64,000 nucleotides of DNA from an uncultured Bacteroidota bacterium. Its GTDB lineage: Bacteria > Bacteroidota > Bacteroidia > UKL13-3. The stretch covers positions 295,025 through 359,024 of the forward strand of contig CAINMV010000029.1 of the NCBI GenBank assembly GCA_903850915.1, in the 5' to 3' direction. The notes under the pieces are model-generated. The model did no database searches. It saw nothing but the letters and a program-made list of their open reading frames with translations, and was not told where the DNA came from. Positions 10,050-19,538 of the stretch are shown piece by piece (positions within the stretch are counted from its first letter, which is position 1; the number at the start of each line of letters is the position of its first letter). Made by a program: the position numbers and the translations under genes.

Positions 10050-10355
10050 TTACTTCTTTTTCTTTTTAAACATGTCGAGCATTCTGTCGGTAACCACAAA
10101 TCCACCGACCACATTTAAAGTACCTAAAATAACAGCAATAAAGCCTAATACTTTAGCATACACATCGTCGGCCTGACCCATAATAATAATTGCACCGATG
10201 ATTACAACGCCGTGAATCGCATTCGCACCACTCATTAAAGGAGTGTGTAAAACTGAAGGCACCTTTTCGATTAGTTCGATTCCTAAAACTATCATTAAAG
10301 CCACCAAGTAAATCATTTCTTGATGCTTACTTATAAACGCTAAAACTTGTTCCAT
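10050..10355 (-). CDS. pntAB: NAD(P) transhydrogenase subunit alpha, membrane part (alpha-2)
   Basis: A 101-residue protein with three hydrophobic helices and a Lys-rich C-terminus. The segment VPSVLHTPLMSGANAIHGVV is the well-conserved membrane motif of the alpha-2 subunit. In E. coli this piece is fused to the soluble NAD domain; here it is a separate gene, as in many bacteria with a three-gene transhydrogenase. It sits between pntAA (24 bases upstream) and pntB (36 bases downstream). Confidence 0.95.
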   Translation of the reverse strand: MEQVLAFISKHQEMIYLVALMIVLGIELIEKVPSVLHTPLMSGANAIHGVVIIGAIIIMGQADDVYAKVLGFIAVILGTLNVVGGFVVTDRMLDMFKKKKK

Positions 10356-10379
10356 ATGCTGACTTAAATAAAATGTAAA

Positions 10380-11486
10380 TTATTTTCTTAAAATTTCTCC
10401 TTGATGGCAAATTAGAGTGCCTCTTGTAATCTCTTCTTCCCTCTCCCATTTCATACCTTCTTTTGTAGCAAGATGGGTGAGGAAATTGTATATGTTTTTA
10501 GCATAGCCTTCACTTGCATTTTGAGGTAACATACCTGCTAAATTTGTTAATCCAACTATTTTAACTCCATTGCGCTCTATCACTTCATCAGCTTTACTTA
10601 ATTCGCAATTTCCACCTTGCTCCACTGCCATATCTACAATCACACTGCCAAATTTCATTACGTTCACCATATCTTCTGTTATTAATACCGGAGCCTTGCG
10701 GCCTGGAATTAGTGCGGTAGTAATTACGCAGTCGGCAACAGCCAAATGTTTCTTTAGTATTTCACGTTGTCGTTTTAAAACATCCTCTCCTGCTTCCTTC
10801 ACGTATCCGCCTTCGGTTTTAACATCATTACCCAAATCGAATGAAATAAATTTGCCACCTAAAGATTCAACTTGTTCCTTGGTCTCTGGGCGTATGTCGG
10901 TAACCTCAACCACTGCACCTAGGCGTTTAGCCGTTCCAATTGCTTGCAAACCAGCAACGCCAGCACCAAATATCACAACCTTCGCCGGAGTAATAGTTCC
11001 AGCAGCAGTCATAAGCATTGGGAAAATTTTAGGCGCATGATCCGCCGCTAAAATAACAGACTTATATCCTGCAAGATTGCTTTGAGAGCTAAGTACATCC
11101 ATACTTTGAGCACGACTAATACGTGGCATTGCGTCGGTACTGAAAGCACTAATTTTTTTGGCATTTAAGGCCTCAATCAATTGCGGATTGGTAAGGTGAT
11201 ATAAAAAGGAAATTAAAACACTTCCCTCTTTCAAATTATTAACTTCGTCTTGCTGTGGGGCATTAACTTTAACCAACACATCGACAGCTTGGCAAACTTC
11301 AGCCGCAGTATTTAATATTTGAGCTCCTGCATTTTTATAGGCTTCGTCCGAAAAATACGAACTTAAACCTGCGCCACTTTCAACCACACACTCGAAACCT
11401 TGTTTGATGAAATTTTTGACAACCTCTGGAGACAATGCTACACGAGTTTCCTTGCTTTTCGATTCTTTAATCGTTCCTATCTTCAT
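10380..11486 (-). CDS. pntAA: NAD(P) transhydrogenase subunit alpha, NAD-binding part (alpha-1)
   Basis: A 368-residue soluble subunit related to alanine dehydrogenase. The N-terminus carries the ETRVALSP motif. The dinucleotide-binding loop is FGAGVAGLQAIGTAKRLGA near residues 173-191, followed by an acidic residue (TDIRPE) that fixes the NAD ribose. It has no membrane segment; those are in the separate alpha-2 protein. It is first in the operon, with a TAnnTTTG promoter element 29-36 bases upstream of its ATG. It binds NADH and passes hydride to the PntB NADP domain. Confidence 0.96.
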   Translation of the reverse strand: MKIGTIKESKSKETRVALSPEVVKNFIKQGFECVVESGAGLSSYFSDEAYKNAGAQILNTAAEVCQAVDVLVKVNAPQQDEVNNLKEGSVLISFLYHLTNPQLIEALNAKKISAFSTDAMPRISRAQSMDVLSSQSNLAGYKSVILAADHAPKIFPMLMTAAGTITPAKVVIFGAGVAGLQAIGTAKRLGAVVEVTDIRPETKEQVESLGGKFISFDLGNDVKTEGGYVKEAGEDVLKRQREILKKHLAVADCVITTALIPGRKAPVLITEDMVNVMKFGSVIVDMAVEQGGNCELSKADEVIERNGVKIVGLTNLAGMLPQNASEGYAKNIYNFLTHLATKEGMKWEREEEITRGTLICHQGEILRK

Positions 11487-11514
11487 GTGATGAATGGGGT
11501 ATTAAAATTTGGCG

Positions 11515-11522
11515 CAAAAGTA
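11515..11522 (-). promoter_or_regulatory. -7 element of the pnt operon promoter
   Basis: TACTTTTG on the minus strand fits TAnnTTTG, about 29 bases before the pntAA ATG. The expected upstream TTG is only approximate (TGG at the right distance), so this is a plausible but not perfect promoter. Confidence 0.5.
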
Positions 11523-11741
11523 CATTTTTTTACCCCACTATACCATTATCATTCCTTTTTAGTTATGTTAAGTTAAATAATTTAGGCCAAGATGATTCAT
11601 TATCGAATTGCAAATTGACGCTAAAGCGCAATATCTATTTGGCTTTTAGCAAATTACAAAACGCGGAATTATCAATTTGAATTTCAGAAACTGATCATAA
11701 GCAGTTTTTATTATTAAGATTAAATCCAAATAAAAAAACTA

Positions 11742-13031
11742 CTAGTTTATAATAAAGCCATTGGGGATAATCGCATCTTTTTTAATAGCAATGATGCCAT
11801 TTTTTACCGTAAGTAGATCGTTGTCTTGATCTTGCAGAGATTCAGAACCAAGGATACGAACATCATTACCAATGCGGCAGTTTTTGTCTATAATAGCGTT
11901 TTTAATCACACACCTTTCTCCGATGCCCATTAGAGGAATATTGTTCTGGTTATTTTGCAAAATATCCTCAATACTTTCAAAATAATCGTTCCCCATTATA
12001 TACGTCCTGTAAATTATGGTACCCTTGCCAATGCGGGTACGAATTCCTACAATAGACTGATCAATCTCTGAGGCTTGAACAACACTGCCATCAGCAACCA
12101 TCGAACGGGTAATTTGAGTGCCATCAATTTTAGAAGAAGGGAGCATGCGAGCACGTGTATAAATCGGATTTGCGCCATCAAATAAATTGAAAGCAGGAAC
12201 CTCATCTGTAAGGGCTAAGTTGGCCTCAAAAAAAGAAGATAAGTTTCCTATATCCGTCCAATAACCATTGTATTGATAGCTCAATACTTTGGAACGACTT
12301 ATTGAATATGGAATAATTTCTTTACCAAAATCCGTGCATTGCATACATTCTTTTTGCAGTAAATTATAGAGGATTTCTTTATTAAAAATGTATATGCCCA
12401 TACTTGCTAAAAAGTTTTTACCAAGCGCCTGCATCGCTTCACCTGTATCGCTTTGCCAGTTTTCAAGATCAGTGAATTTTGGCTTTTCAACAAATGAAGT
12501 AATAAAGCCATCTTCATTTTTTTTCATAATACCGAATTCAGTGGCGTCATTAGCAACAACAGGGGTTGTAGCAATAGAAATATCTGCATTATTGCGTATG
12601 TGATTATCAAGAAACGCATTCAAGTCCATCTGATAAAGTTGGTCACCCGAAAGTATAATTACATATTTAAATTCATGCTGGTCAAAATGCTTCAACGATT
12701 GTCGCACCGCATCGGCCGTACCTTGAAACCATGATTGATTGTCGGGGGTTTGTTCAGCAGCAATAATATCGACAAAGGCGGAGCTAAAAATGCTAAAGTG
12801 ATAGGTGTTTTTAATGTGTTTATTTAGCGAAGCTGAATTAAACTGTGTTAAAACAAACATGCGACCAATTTCAGAATTAATACAATTTGAGATTGGGATA
12901 TCGACCAATCGATATTGCCCTGCAATAGGCACTGCGGGTTTGCTACGTTTTTGAGTTAAAGGAAACAAACGCGAACCTGCGCCACCTCCTAAAATAACAG
13001 CCAACACATCTTTAGTTAATGAGTTTCTCAT
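11742..13031 (-). CDS. glgC: Glucose-1-phosphate adenylyltransferase
   Basis: A 429-residue protein. The N-terminal nucleotidyltransferase fold begins with the signature GGGAGSRLFPLTQKRSKPAV at residues 15-34, then the substrate loop YRLVDIPISNC. The C-terminal third is a left-handed beta-helix of hexapeptide-like repeats, as in the regulatory domain of the family. It makes ADP-glucose from ATP and glucose-1-phosphate, the committed step of bacterial glycogen synthesis. It lies 11 bases downstream of glgA on the same strand. Allosteric control is expected from the family, but effector residues were not assigned. Confidence 0.95.
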   Translation of the reverse strand: MRNSLTKDVLAVILGGGAGSRLFPLTQKRSKPAVPIAGQYRLVDIPISNCINSEIGRMFVLTQFNSASLNKHIKNTYHFSIFSSAFVDIIAAEQTPDNQSWFQGTADAVRQSLKHFDQHEFKYVIILSGDQLYQMDLNAFLDNHIRNNADISIATTPVVANDATEFGIMKKNEDGFITSFVEKPKFTDLENWQSDTGEAMQALGKNFLASMGIYIFNKEILYNLLQKECMQCTDFGKEIIPYSISRSKVLSYQYNGYWTDIGNLSSFFEANLALTDEVPAFNLFDGANPIYTRARMLPSSKIDGTQITRSMVADGSVVQASEIDQSIVGIRTRIGKGTIIYRTYIMGNDYFESIEDILQNNQNNIPLMGIGERCVIKNAIIDKNCRIGNDVRILGSESLQDQDNDLLTVKNGIIAIKKDAIIPNGFIIN

Positions 13032-13042
13032 AAAATTACAAA

Positions 13043-14461
13043 CTATTGAGTTAAACTTTTGTATAAATTAATATAATTGTTGATGCTCTTGTCCCAACTA
13101 AAATCAAGCTGCATTATTTGCTTCTTTATTTTCGTCATAGTCTCCTTTTGAGCATAGAGATCAATGGCTCTTGATATACTCACAACAATATCATTTTCCG
13201 ATGCAGTATCCATCTTAATTCCATAACCATCATATTCTGAAATATCGATTACAGTATCGTGTAAACCGCCCGTATTGTTAACGATTGGGATGGTTCCATA
13301 ACGCATGGCATATAGTTGATTTAAGCCACAGGGTTCAACACGCGATGGCATTAATATAAAATCGGCAGCCGCATAAATCATATGACTTAACTCCTCGTTA
13401 TATCCTATATAAACATTATAACAACCTTCATTACCTTCTTTAATTTTACTAAATTCATTTTCGATGTTTGGGTCACCGCTACCCAAAACAAGAAAATTCA
13501 ATTCGCGTCCTAAAGCTGCAAAAGCAGCATTAATACTTTGAGGAATAATATCGGCAGCCTTTTCCCAAACCAATCTACCGATAAACACAAAAAGCGGCCA
13601 TTCTGGATTTAATCCAAATTGACTACACAGGATTTCTTTGTTTTTGACTTTGTATTTTTCGAAATTAGAAACGTTATAGCACTGGACAATGGCAATATCC
13701 GATTCAGGATTCCAAACTTGCGTATCAATACCATTTAAAATACCTATGCATTTATTCCATTCGGCCTCAAATAAACTTTCGAGACCGTTGCTTTGATAAC
13801 GAAGTTCGTTAAGATAGCCGACACTTACGGTCGATACCTTCCAAGCACAACGTACGCCACAAGCCAATGGATTAAAGGCATTGTTCCAATCTAAAAGTCC
13901 CGACTGCTTGCTATCCCAATTGGGCAAAACAATATTATTGCTCCAATCCATGGCCCCCTGATATTGCCCATTGTGAATGGTAAGAATAGTTGGTGTTTCC
14001 TTAAGCTCCTTAAAGTAAGCACAGTGCTTCACCATAAATGGGATTAGTGCTGCATGGTGATCGTGCACATGAATAACATCCGGAAATTGATTTGTTTTTA
14101 TTATCCAATCGAGAGTCGCCGTTTGAAAGGAAATAAATCGGATACTGTCGTCGTGATAACCATAAACTTGCTCCCGATTGAGAAGACCCTTTATATCGAC
14201 TAAAAATAAATTAAAGCCCAATTCATTTTTCGAATTTGTATAAATATGATATTCAAAACTATTTTCGCCGAGTTGCACCTTTGAGTCAAATACCACTTCC
14301 CAAGTATGGGAAAGAATGTATTTTGATGAATGTTTAGGGATCACCACACCACCATCATGTCCCGCAAGTTTAAGATATTTGCCCAATGCCCCTAACACAT
14401 CGCCCAAGCCACCAACCTTAGCAGCAGGATAACATTCGGCAGCAATGTGTATTATTTTCAT
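13043..14461 (-). CDS. glgA: Glycogen synthase (GT5)
   Basis: A 472-residue GT-B glycosyltransferase. The ADP-glucose-binding KVGGL motif is at residues 15-19 near the N-terminus, and the C-terminal half has the PSRVEPCGLNQLYAMRYG signature with its catalytic Glu. It elongates alpha-1,4-glucan from ADP-glucose. It is transcribed just ahead of glgC (11-base gap), so precursor and polymer synthesis are made together. Its start is divergent from topA at 14692. Confidence 0.95.
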   Translation of the reverse strand: MKIIHIAAECYPAAKVGGLGDVLGALGKYLKLAGHDGGVVIPKHSSKYILSHTWEVVFDSKVQLGENSFEYHIYTNSKNELGFNLFLVDIKGLLNREQVYGYHDDSIRFISFQTATLDWIIKTNQFPDVIHVHDHHAALIPFMVKHCAYFKELKETPTILTIHNGQYQGAMDWSNNIVLPNWDSKQSGLLDWNNAFNPLACGVRCAWKVSTVSVGYLNELRYQSNGLESLFEAEWNKCIGILNGIDTQVWNPESDIAIVQCYNVSNFEKYKVKNKEILCSQFGLNPEWPLFVFIGRLVWEKAADIIPQSINAAFAALGRELNFLVLGSGDPNIENEFSKIKEGNEGCYNVYIGYNEELSHMIYAAADFILMPSRVEPCGLNQLYAMRYGTIPIVNNTGGLHDTVIDISEYDGYGIKMDTASENDIVVSISRAIDLYAQKETMTKIKKQIMQLDFSWDKSINNYINLYKSLTQ

Positions 14462-14691
14462 ACCGGCAACTTGTAGTTAAATTACAGCACGAAGATACGA
14501 TTGCTAATAATAAAAACCTCAAGCTGTTTTTGGGCTCAATTTTATAGTCTACATGAATTGCATATAAATTCCTAAAATTAGCAAAATATAGGTTGATATA
14601 TACCACATAAAAATATAGAAGGACTTGGAATTTCAAAATTTTCCTTTCTTTGCAATCCAATATTAAAAGTGAACCTATTAAAATAACATAG

Positions 14692-17106
14692 ATGGCAAAA
14701 GGTGATTTGATTAAAAATCTGGTGATAGTTGAGAGCCCGGCAAAAGCGAAAACCATAGAGAAATTTCTGGGATCGGATTTTACTGTAAAGTCAAGCTACG
14801 GACACATCCGCGACTTACCTAAAGGGGATTCAGCCATTGATATAAAACATGGTTATCAACCCATTTATATTGTCCCCGACGACAAGAAAGCCGTGGTTGC
14901 AGAACTAAAAAAAATGGCCAAACAAGCAGAACATGTATGGCTAGCTTCCGATGAAGATCGAGAGGGAGAAGCCATAAGTTGGCATTTGGCAGAAGAGCTA
15001 AACCTCGATATTTTAACCACAAAACGCATCGTTTTTCACGAAATCACGAAAGAAGCTATTAAAAAAGCGATAGCAAATCCGAGAATCATCAACAAAGACC
15101 TTGTAGATGCTCAACAAGCACGTCGTGTGCTCGACCGCTTAGTTGGTTTTGAACTAAGTCCTATTTTATGGAAAAAAGTTAAAGGAAACCTGAGTGCCGG
15201 TCGAGTACAAAGTGTTGCCGTGCGTTTAATTGTAGAGAGAGAGCGCGAAATCAACGACTTTAATGCCGTTTCTTCGTATAAAATTTCTGCGCTATTCGAC
15301 ATTGATGACAACGGCAAAAAGAAAATTCTAAAAGCGGAGTTGGTAAAGAATATCGACACCGAAAAAAACGCAGAAGATTTCTTAAAACGTTGTGTTAATG
15401 CAACGTACACGATTGAAAATATAGAAAATAAGCCTGCAAAAAAGTCACCTTCGGCACCTTTTACCACTTCAACTTTGCAACAAGAAGCAAGTCGTAAATT
15501 GGGCTACGGGGTATCGCAAACCATGATCATTGCTCAAAAGCTATATGAAGCTGGGCATATCACATACATGCGTACCGACTCGGTAAACCTAAGCGAGACC
15601 GCCTTGTTGGCCGCGAAGGTGGAGATAGAAAAAAGCTACGGACCCTCTTTTTATCAACTACGAAAATTTGCAAATAAATCTGCTTCAGCTCAAGAGGCGC
15701 ACGAAGCCATTCGCCCTACCTATTTTGAAAATACCAGTATTAATGGTGATAACGGAGAAAAACGCTTATACGACTTAATATGGAAACGCACAGTAGCAAG
15801 CCAGATGGCGGATGCTCAATTGGAGAAAACGATTGTTACATTAGGCATAAGTACCACCACAGAAAAACTTGTGGCTACTGGCGAAGTATTGAAATTTGAA
15901 GGCTTTTTGAAAGTTTATTTAGAAGGCAGTGACGAAGAAAACCCCGACGAAGATCAGGCGGGAATGCTTCCTCCATTAAGTGTAGGAGAAATACTGTCCT
16001 TAAATGAAATGGATGCCATGCAACGTTTCTCTCGTCCGGGAGCGCGCTACACTGAGGCTAGCTTAGTGAAAAAACTAGAAGAGCTAGGTATAGGCCGACC
16101 AAGTACCTATGCACCAACTATTAGTACAGTGCAACGTAGAGGCTATGTGGTAAAAGAAGATCGCGAGGGCAGAGTGCGTAAATTTCAGTTTCTAAAACTG
16201 AAAGACAACCAGATTACAATAGAAACAAAAACCGAAAATACCGGTGCCGAAAAATCGAAGTTATTTCCAAGCGATATCGGAAATGTTGTAACCGACTTTT
16301 TGTATAAGCACTTCGATCAAATTATGGATTACAATTTTACCGCTTTGGTAGAAAAAGAATTTGATGAAATTGCGGAAGGAAATCTAGAGTGGAGAAAGAT
16401 GATTGATGAGTTCTATGTCCCTTTTCATAAAACTGTTGAAAATACTTCTGAAACCGCTGATAGAGTTACAGGAGAGCGAATCTTAGGAAAAGACCCTGTA
16501 AGCGGAAAAACGGTCGCTGTTCGAGTTGGTCGTTATGGACCACTAGCTCAAATTGGTGACGAAGAGGATGAGAAAAAACAATTTGCATCCTTGCGAACTG
16601 GTCAATCCATTGAAACGATAACGCTTGAATTAGCCTTGGAGCTGTTTAAACTTCCTCGTGTATTGGGTATTTATGAGGAAAAAGAAATGAAAGTGAGTAT
16701 TGGAAGATTTGGGCCGTATATTGTCCACAATAGTAAATTTTATTCATTGCCTAAAACAGATGACCCATATACCGTTGACGCAGACCGAGCTATTGAAATT
16801 ATACTGGTAAAACGAGAAGCTGATGCCAATAAATTAATTAAAACCTTCGAAGAGCGCCCCGATGTGCAACTTCTAAATGGACGATGGGGAGCTTATTTGA
16901 ACATTGATGGAGTAAATTATAAGTTACCAAAAGGTACAGAAGCAGCTGCGCTATCTCTCGACGAGTGTTTAACCATTGCCGCCAACGATACTACCCCAAA
17001 GAAACCTAGTCGATTTACAAAAAAAGCAGCAAAAAAAGCAGCGCCAGCGCCACGCAAAGCTGCAGCCAGAAAGCCCGCAGCAAAAAAAGCCACAAAAAAG
17101 AAATAA
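14692..17106 (+). CDS. topA: DNA topoisomerase I (type IA)
   Basis: An 804-residue enzyme that relaxes negative supercoils. The TOPRIM domain opens with VIVESPAKAKTIEKFLG (Glu14) and has the acidic cluster ASDEDREGE (Asp87, Asp89, Glu91). The strand-cleaving tyrosine is Tyr292 in TYMRTDS. Three C-terminal topoisomerase repeats follow, each with a GR(Y/F/W)G motif. There are no tetracysteine zinc ribbons; instead the last ~35 residues are a Lys/Ala/Pro-rich basic tail that probably binds DNA. A weak promoter-like pair (TTG near 14624, TTTCTTTG at 14645-14652) lies about 40 bases upstream. Confidence 0.97.
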   Translation: MAKGDLIKNLVIVESPAKAKTIEKFLGSDFTVKSSYGHIRDLPKGDSAIDIKHGYQPIYIVPDDKKAVVAELKKMAKQAEHVWLASDEDREGEAISWHLAEELNLDILTTKRIVFHEITKEAIKKAIANPRIINKDLVDAQQARRVLDRLVGFELSPILWKKVKGNLSAGRVQSVAVRLIVEREREINDFNAVSSYKISALFDIDDNGKKKILKAELVKNIDTEKNAEDFLKRCVNATYTIENIENKPAKKSPSAPFTTSTLQQEASRKLGYGVSQTMIIAQKLYEAGHITYMRTDSVNLSETALLAAKVEIEKSYGPSFYQLRKFANKSASAQEAHEAIRPTYFENTSINGDNGEKRLYDLIWKRTVASQMADAQLEKTIVTLGISTTTEKLVATGEVLKFEGFLKVYLEGSDEENPDEDQAGMLPPLSVGEILSLNEMDAMQRFSRPGARYTEASLVKKLEELGIGRPSTYAPTISTVQRRGYVVKEDREGRVRKFQFLKLKDNQITIETKTENTGAEKSKLFPSDIGNVVTDFLYKHFDQIMDYNFTALVEKEFDEIAEGNLEWRKMIDEFYVPFHKTVENTSETADRVTGERILGKDPVSGKTVAVRVGRYGPLAQIGDEEDEKKQFASLRTGQSIETITLELALELFKLPRVLGIYEEKEMKVSIGRFGPYIVHNSKFYSLPKTDDPYTVDADRAIEIILVKREADANKLIKTFEERPDVQLLNGRWGAYLNIDGVNYKLPKGTEAAALSLDECLTIAANDTTPKKPSRFTKKAAKKAAPAPRKAAARKPAAKKATKKK

Positions 17107-17186
17107 TATTTTTGCTTAACAATAAAATCGAAAACCTGGAGCAGTATAAATAATTATTATTAAATTGCATCTGAATACCAACAACT

Positions 17187-17483
17187 ATGCATTTTTACAT
17201 GGCCACAATTACACTTCCAGAGGAAAATGATGATGAATTCTGGAATATACTTCCAATGCATCGAAAGCTAGTAAATACATGGATGCAAGAAGGTATAATT
17301 CAAGTATATAGCCTAGCTGCTGACAGGAGTAAATTATGGATTATTTTTTATTGCGAAAGCGTTGACAAAACAGAGGAATACATTCGAAAAATGCCTCTCC
17401 TCCCCTTTTTCGATTTCTTTTCTATTGCAGAACTTGCCTTTCACAACAACATTAGTATGATGCCTGTGATGAGTTTGAATTAA
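17187..17483 (+). CDS. Muconolactone-isomerase-like small protein
   Basis: A 98-residue protein with a beta-alpha-beta ferredoxin-like pattern, resembling muconolactone delta-isomerase/YciI-type dimeric alpha-beta barrel proteins: an N-terminal strand, the helix WNILPMHRKLVNTWMQEG, then LWIIFYCES and a C-terminal LPFFDFFSIAEL. No aromatic-degradation genes are nearby, so the catalytic name should not be taken literally. The start could instead be the Met at 17199, which would remove four residues. Confidence 0.7.
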   Translation: MHFYMATITLPEENDDEFWNILPMHRKLVNTWMQEGIIQVYSLAADRSKLWIIFYCESVDKTEEYIRKMPLLPFFDFFSIAELAFHNNISMMPVMSLN

Positions 17484-17559
17484 TACTTTCACAAATTAGG
17501 TACGCAGACGAAAACTTTTATTGCCATAAATAAAACTCTCCGAATAAACCACCCAACTT

Positions 17560-17883
17560 TTGAGGCTATTTCAAAAAACACTCACCCTTTTACTCTCGCA
17601 ATTTGCGGGATTTGTTGCCGCGGTAACAGGGTATGAAGTGGTAAAAATAAAGCTTGGAACGCCCTACCTAAAACCATTATGGGGATTAGACATACCCTAT
17701 ATTTATCAAACCGAAACGGTTTATATAAACTATTGCACCTTTCTGTTTATCTGGTTTCTGCTGCTTTGCATTTTGGGGGTTATTACTTCCCTAAAAAATA
17801 AAAAGATAATACCCATTGCCATTGCAGTCCTAATTTCACTTTCATTGTTCCTTTTGGTTTATTTAAACGGCCGTTATGCCTAA
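17560..17883 (+). CDS. Hypothetical three-helix membrane protein
   Basis: A 107-residue protein starting at TTG (no ATG occurs before residue 107, and an in-frame stop lies just upstream). Three hydrophobic segments are at about residues 8-28, 55-78 and 83-102. No family is recognised. The loop after helix 1 (YLKPLWGLDIPYIYQTE) is polar-aromatic and would be on one face of the membrane. It lies between the isomerase-like gene and the transketolase half, with no evidence of linked function. The unusual start lowers confidence. Confidence 0.5.
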   Translation: MRLFQKTLTLLLSQFAGFVAAVTGYEVVKIKLGTPYLKPLWGLDIPYIYQTETVYINYCTFLFIWFLLLCILGVITSLKNKKIIPIAIAVLISLSLFLLVYLNGRYA

Positions 17884-17949
17884 CCTTGTGAATAAATAAA
17901 TTACGCGTTAAAATTTGAAAACCTATTTTCGCATCACAATCTGTTACGC

Positions 17950-18903
17950 ATGAAAACCTACCCAATAATTGACAAAAAAGACACCCGTAGCGGCTTTGGT
18001 GCTGGACTATCGGAAGCTGGAAAAGAGAACCCGAATGTAGTTGCACTCTGTGCTGACCTTACAGGTTCGCTTAAAATGGATGCCTTTGCAGCCGCTTTCC
18101 CTGATCGTTTTATACAAGTAGGTATTGCAGAGGCAAATATGATTGGAATGGCAGCGGGACTGACTATTGGTGGTAAAATTCCCTTTACTGGAACGTTTGC
18201 AAATTTTAGTACTGGACGTGTTTACGATCAAATAAGACAGAGCGTTGCCTACAGTGGCAAGAATGTAAAAATTTGCGCCTCACATGCAGGATTAACATTA
18301 GGCGAAGATGGCGCAACCCACCAGATATTAGAAGACATAGGAATGATGAAAATGCTTCCTGGCATGATTGTAATTAACCCTTGCGATTACAACCAAACCA
18401 AGGCAGCGACTAAGGCAATAGCAAAAATAGACGGACCTGTTTATCTTCGTTTCGGCCGTCCAGTAGTTCCAAACTTCACAGATGAAAATAACTTTGAGAT
18501 TGGCAAAGCCATCGTTTTTAATGAAGGCAAAGATGTAAGTATTTTTGCTACTGGTCATTTGGTTTGGCAAGCTATTGAAGCAGGTCATATTTTAGCCGAA
18601 AAAGGCATTGATGCAGAGATAATAAACATTCATACCATCAAGCCACTTGATGCTGCTGCCATATTAAAATCTGTAGCCAAAACAGGATGTGCGGTTACCG
18701 CAGAAGAACACCAAATGAATGGCGGACTAGGAGATAGTATTGCTCAACTCCTTGCTTTAAACAACCCGCTTCCCATAGAGATGGTGGCCGTTAACGATAG
18801 CTTTGGGGAAAGTGGTACACCAGAACAACTGATGGAGAAATATGGTTTAAATGCCGCAAGTATCGTTGATAAAGCACTTAGTGTGATTTCTCGAAAAAAA
18901 TAA
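17950..18903 (+). CDS. Transketolase C-terminal (pyrimidine-binding) subunit
   Basis: A 317-residue protein matching the Pyr plus C-terminal domains of a split transketolase. The catalytic Glu of the thiamine-diphosphate site is in QVGIAEANMIGMAAG (about residues 56-70), and FANFSTGRVYDQIRQSVAYS is typical of the family. It needs an N-terminal thiamine-diphosphate-binding partner, normally the gene directly upstream in Bacteroidota. Here the two upstream genes are unrelated small proteins, so the partner must be elsewhere. Its expected role is the non-oxidative pentose phosphate pathway. The length and motif set argue against a full-length DXS or transketolase. Confidence 0.92.
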   Translation: MKTYPIIDKKDTRSGFGAGLSEAGKENPNVVALCADLTGSLKMDAFAAAFPDRFIQVGIAEANMIGMAAGLTIGGKIPFTGTFANFSTGRVYDQIRQSVAYSGKNVKICASHAGLTLGEDGATHQILEDIGMMKMLPGMIVINPCDYNQTKAATKAIAKIDGPVYLRFGRPVVPNFTDENNFEIGKAIVFNEGKDVSIFATGHLVWQAIEAGHILAEKGIDAEIINIHTIKPLDAAAILKSVAKTGCAVTAEEHQMNGGLGDSIAQLLALNNPLPIEMVAVNDSFGESGTPEQLMEKYGLNAASIVDKALSVISRKK

Positions 18904-18950
18904 AGATTAAACCTTTTTCCATTTCATTCATCTAAGCTTCTACATAGTGT

Positions 18951-19505
18951 ATGAAAGAAGAAATTGATGACAAACAACTTTTACAGCAGTTTGCTATTGA
19001 AAGCAGGCGTGAACAGGTGTTTCATCAAATTGTACTAAAATACCAACGTCGTATTTATTGGCACATCCGCAAAATTGTAATCGACCATGACGACACCGAC
19101 GATTTAACACAAGAAACATTTATAAAAGCATGGAAGGCACTAAAGGACTTTCGAGAAGATGCACAACTCTTCACTTGGCTCTATCGTATTGCCACCAACG
19201 AAGCATTAAGTTTTTTGAGAAAGAAAAAAAGCAAGAATACTATTTCAATCAACGAAGCGCACGAGGAATTAATTTTAGCGCTGCAATCCACCTCATTTTT
19301 TAATGGCGATGCATTACAGATGAAATTGCAGAAAGCGATCCTCACCCTCCCCGAGAAACAAAGAATTGTATTTAACATGAAATATTTTGATGCTATGAAA
19401 TATGAGGAGATGTCGGAAATATTAGAAACGAGTGTTGGCGCATTAAAAGCATCGTATCACCATGCCGTAAAAAAAATAGAAGTTTTTTTTGAGAAACAAA
19501 ATTAA
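18951..19505 (+). CDS. ECF-family RNA polymerase sigma factor
   Basis: A 184-residue group 4 sigma factor. Region 2 (about residues 23-85) has the DLTQETFIKAWKAL core motif and a FTWLYRIATNEAL segment. Region 4 (about 125-180) has LPEKQRIVFNMKYFDAMKYE and a helix-turn-helix. Region 3 is absent. It is followed after 33 bases by a single-span membrane protein and then by a Spy-like periplasmic protein, an arrangement like an envelope-stress sigma/anti-sigma module. Confidence 0.93.
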   Translation: MKEEIDDKQLLQQFAIESRREQVFHQIVLKYQRRIYWHIRKIVIDHDDTDDLTQETFIKAWKALKDFREDAQLFTWLYRIATNEALSFLRKKKSKNTISINEAHEELILALQSTSFFNGDALQMKLQKAILTLPEKQRIVFNMKYFDAMKYEEMSEILETSVGALKASYHHAVKKIEVFFEKQN

Positions 19506-19538
19506 ACCAAATAGCATAATAGTCATCTTAAAATCAAA

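Noticed and set aside
17950..18903. 1-deoxyxylulose-5-phosphate synthase fragment
   Set aside because: Motifs and length match the C-terminal half of split transketolase better than DXS, and the start is clean.
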